Source of the DNA: Diaphorobacter sp. HDW4B
GTDB lineage: Bacteria > Pseudomonadota > Gammaproteobacteria > Burkholderiales > Burkholderiaceae_C
Reading direction: 5' to 3'
Assembly (NCBI RefSeq): GCF_011305535.1
Contig: NZ_CP049905.1
Location: forward strand, 1,498,001-1,562,000
Length of the DNA stretch: 64,000 bases
Made by a program: the position numbers and the translations under genes. Positions within the stretch are counted from its first letter, which is position 1. Each line of letters starts with the position of its first letter. The notes under the pieces were generated by a model. The model was not told the origin of the DNA, made no database searches, and worked only from the letters and a program-made list of their open reading frames with translations. Of this stretch, positions 63,900 through 64,000 are shown piece after piece.

Positions 63900-64000
63900 A
63901 TGAACGTCGCCCACATCCTTGTAACTGCGCACCAGAATACTGCGATATCCGCCCTCATTCCCCTGACATTCAGCTGGTTTGCCCCGGATATGCGCCCAAA
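63900..64000 (+). CDS. Possible start of a plus-strand gene running off the window
   Basis: An ATG at 63900 opens a frame ([17 protein letters not shown]) with no stop to the window end, 33 codons. The encoded start has a hydrophobic stretch ([11 protein letters not shown]) that could be a signal or membrane segment. It is divergent from tyrS, where related bacteria often have an M23-type peptidase gene, but too little is visible to assign it. It may also be chance. Confidence 0.3.
   Translation, partial: MNVAHILVTAHQNTAISALIPLTFSWFAPDMRP

Overview
The window is GC-rich, densely coded bacterial DNA. It looks like a betaproteobacterium of the Burkholderiales, most likely Comamonadaceae (Comamonas-like). 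The evidence is gene content: a cphA'/cphA cyanophycin pair with its DUF1854/ABC partners, a DUF2917-LysR pair, CbpA/CbpM, and Comamonadaceae-style TyrS, GlmS and GlmU. The genus is an inference from gene content and not a measured placement. I saw no tRNA, rRNA, CRISPR array, insertion sequence or phage gene.

Layout. 1-9.0 kb: the 3' part of a type II secretion operon (gspL end, gspM, gspN, gspD, gspE). A reverse-strand gene for a CZB-like protein and a luciferase-like monooxygenase gene split it from gspF. 9.0-18.5 kb: a 5'-nucleotidase, then a cyanophycin block (DUF1854 protein and an unusual ABC exporter on the minus strand, divergent from cphA' and cphA) and creA. 18.5-23.8 kb: homogentisate catabolism (hmgA-fahA, minus) divergent from a Tat-lipoprotein acetamidase/formamidase homologue, a NIPSNAP protein and a dihaem cytochrome c. 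24.3-34.8 kb: mixed metabolic genes (Ldh-type dehydrogenase, two alpha/beta hydrolases with a divergent AraC regulator, a FrnE-type DsbA protein, an acyl-CoA ligase plus thiolase, AlkB, a single-domain response regulator, a DJ-1/PfpI protein, an RHH protein, a flavin reductase). 35.1-52.7 kb: a complete type I secretion and adhesin locus with HlyD, LapB-like ABC, TolC and a roughly 4,011-residue BapA/Lap-type adhesin, followed by about 1.2 kb of AT-rich non-coding DNA. 53.9-64 kb: housekeeping genes (GNAT, glmS, Lrp regulator, cbpA-cbpM, glmU, DUF2917 and LysR, hemerythrin, tyrS).

How the genes work together: the minus-strand T1SS genes should export the adhesin, although a terminator separates adhesin from transporter genes. 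CphA and CphA' should make cyanophycin, with the DUF1854/ABC pair in an unknown accessory role. HmgA and FahA carry out two steps of tyrosine breakdown. GlmS and GlmU supply UDP-GlcNAc.

Most notable: (1) four copies of a roughly 180-200 nt intergenic element that keep the same order of hairpins while the stem sequences change together, which points to a structured RNA/DNA repeat family; (2) a GspE lacking the usual tetracysteine metal-binding subdomain; (3) a CZB-like protein that has lost two of four zinc ligands; (4) an ABC exporter with an N-terminal PH-like domain and zinc ribbon beside DUF1854 in the cyanophycin block; (5) an adhesin with a 1.9-kb internal duplication and an integrin-like FG-GAP module before its RTX tail.
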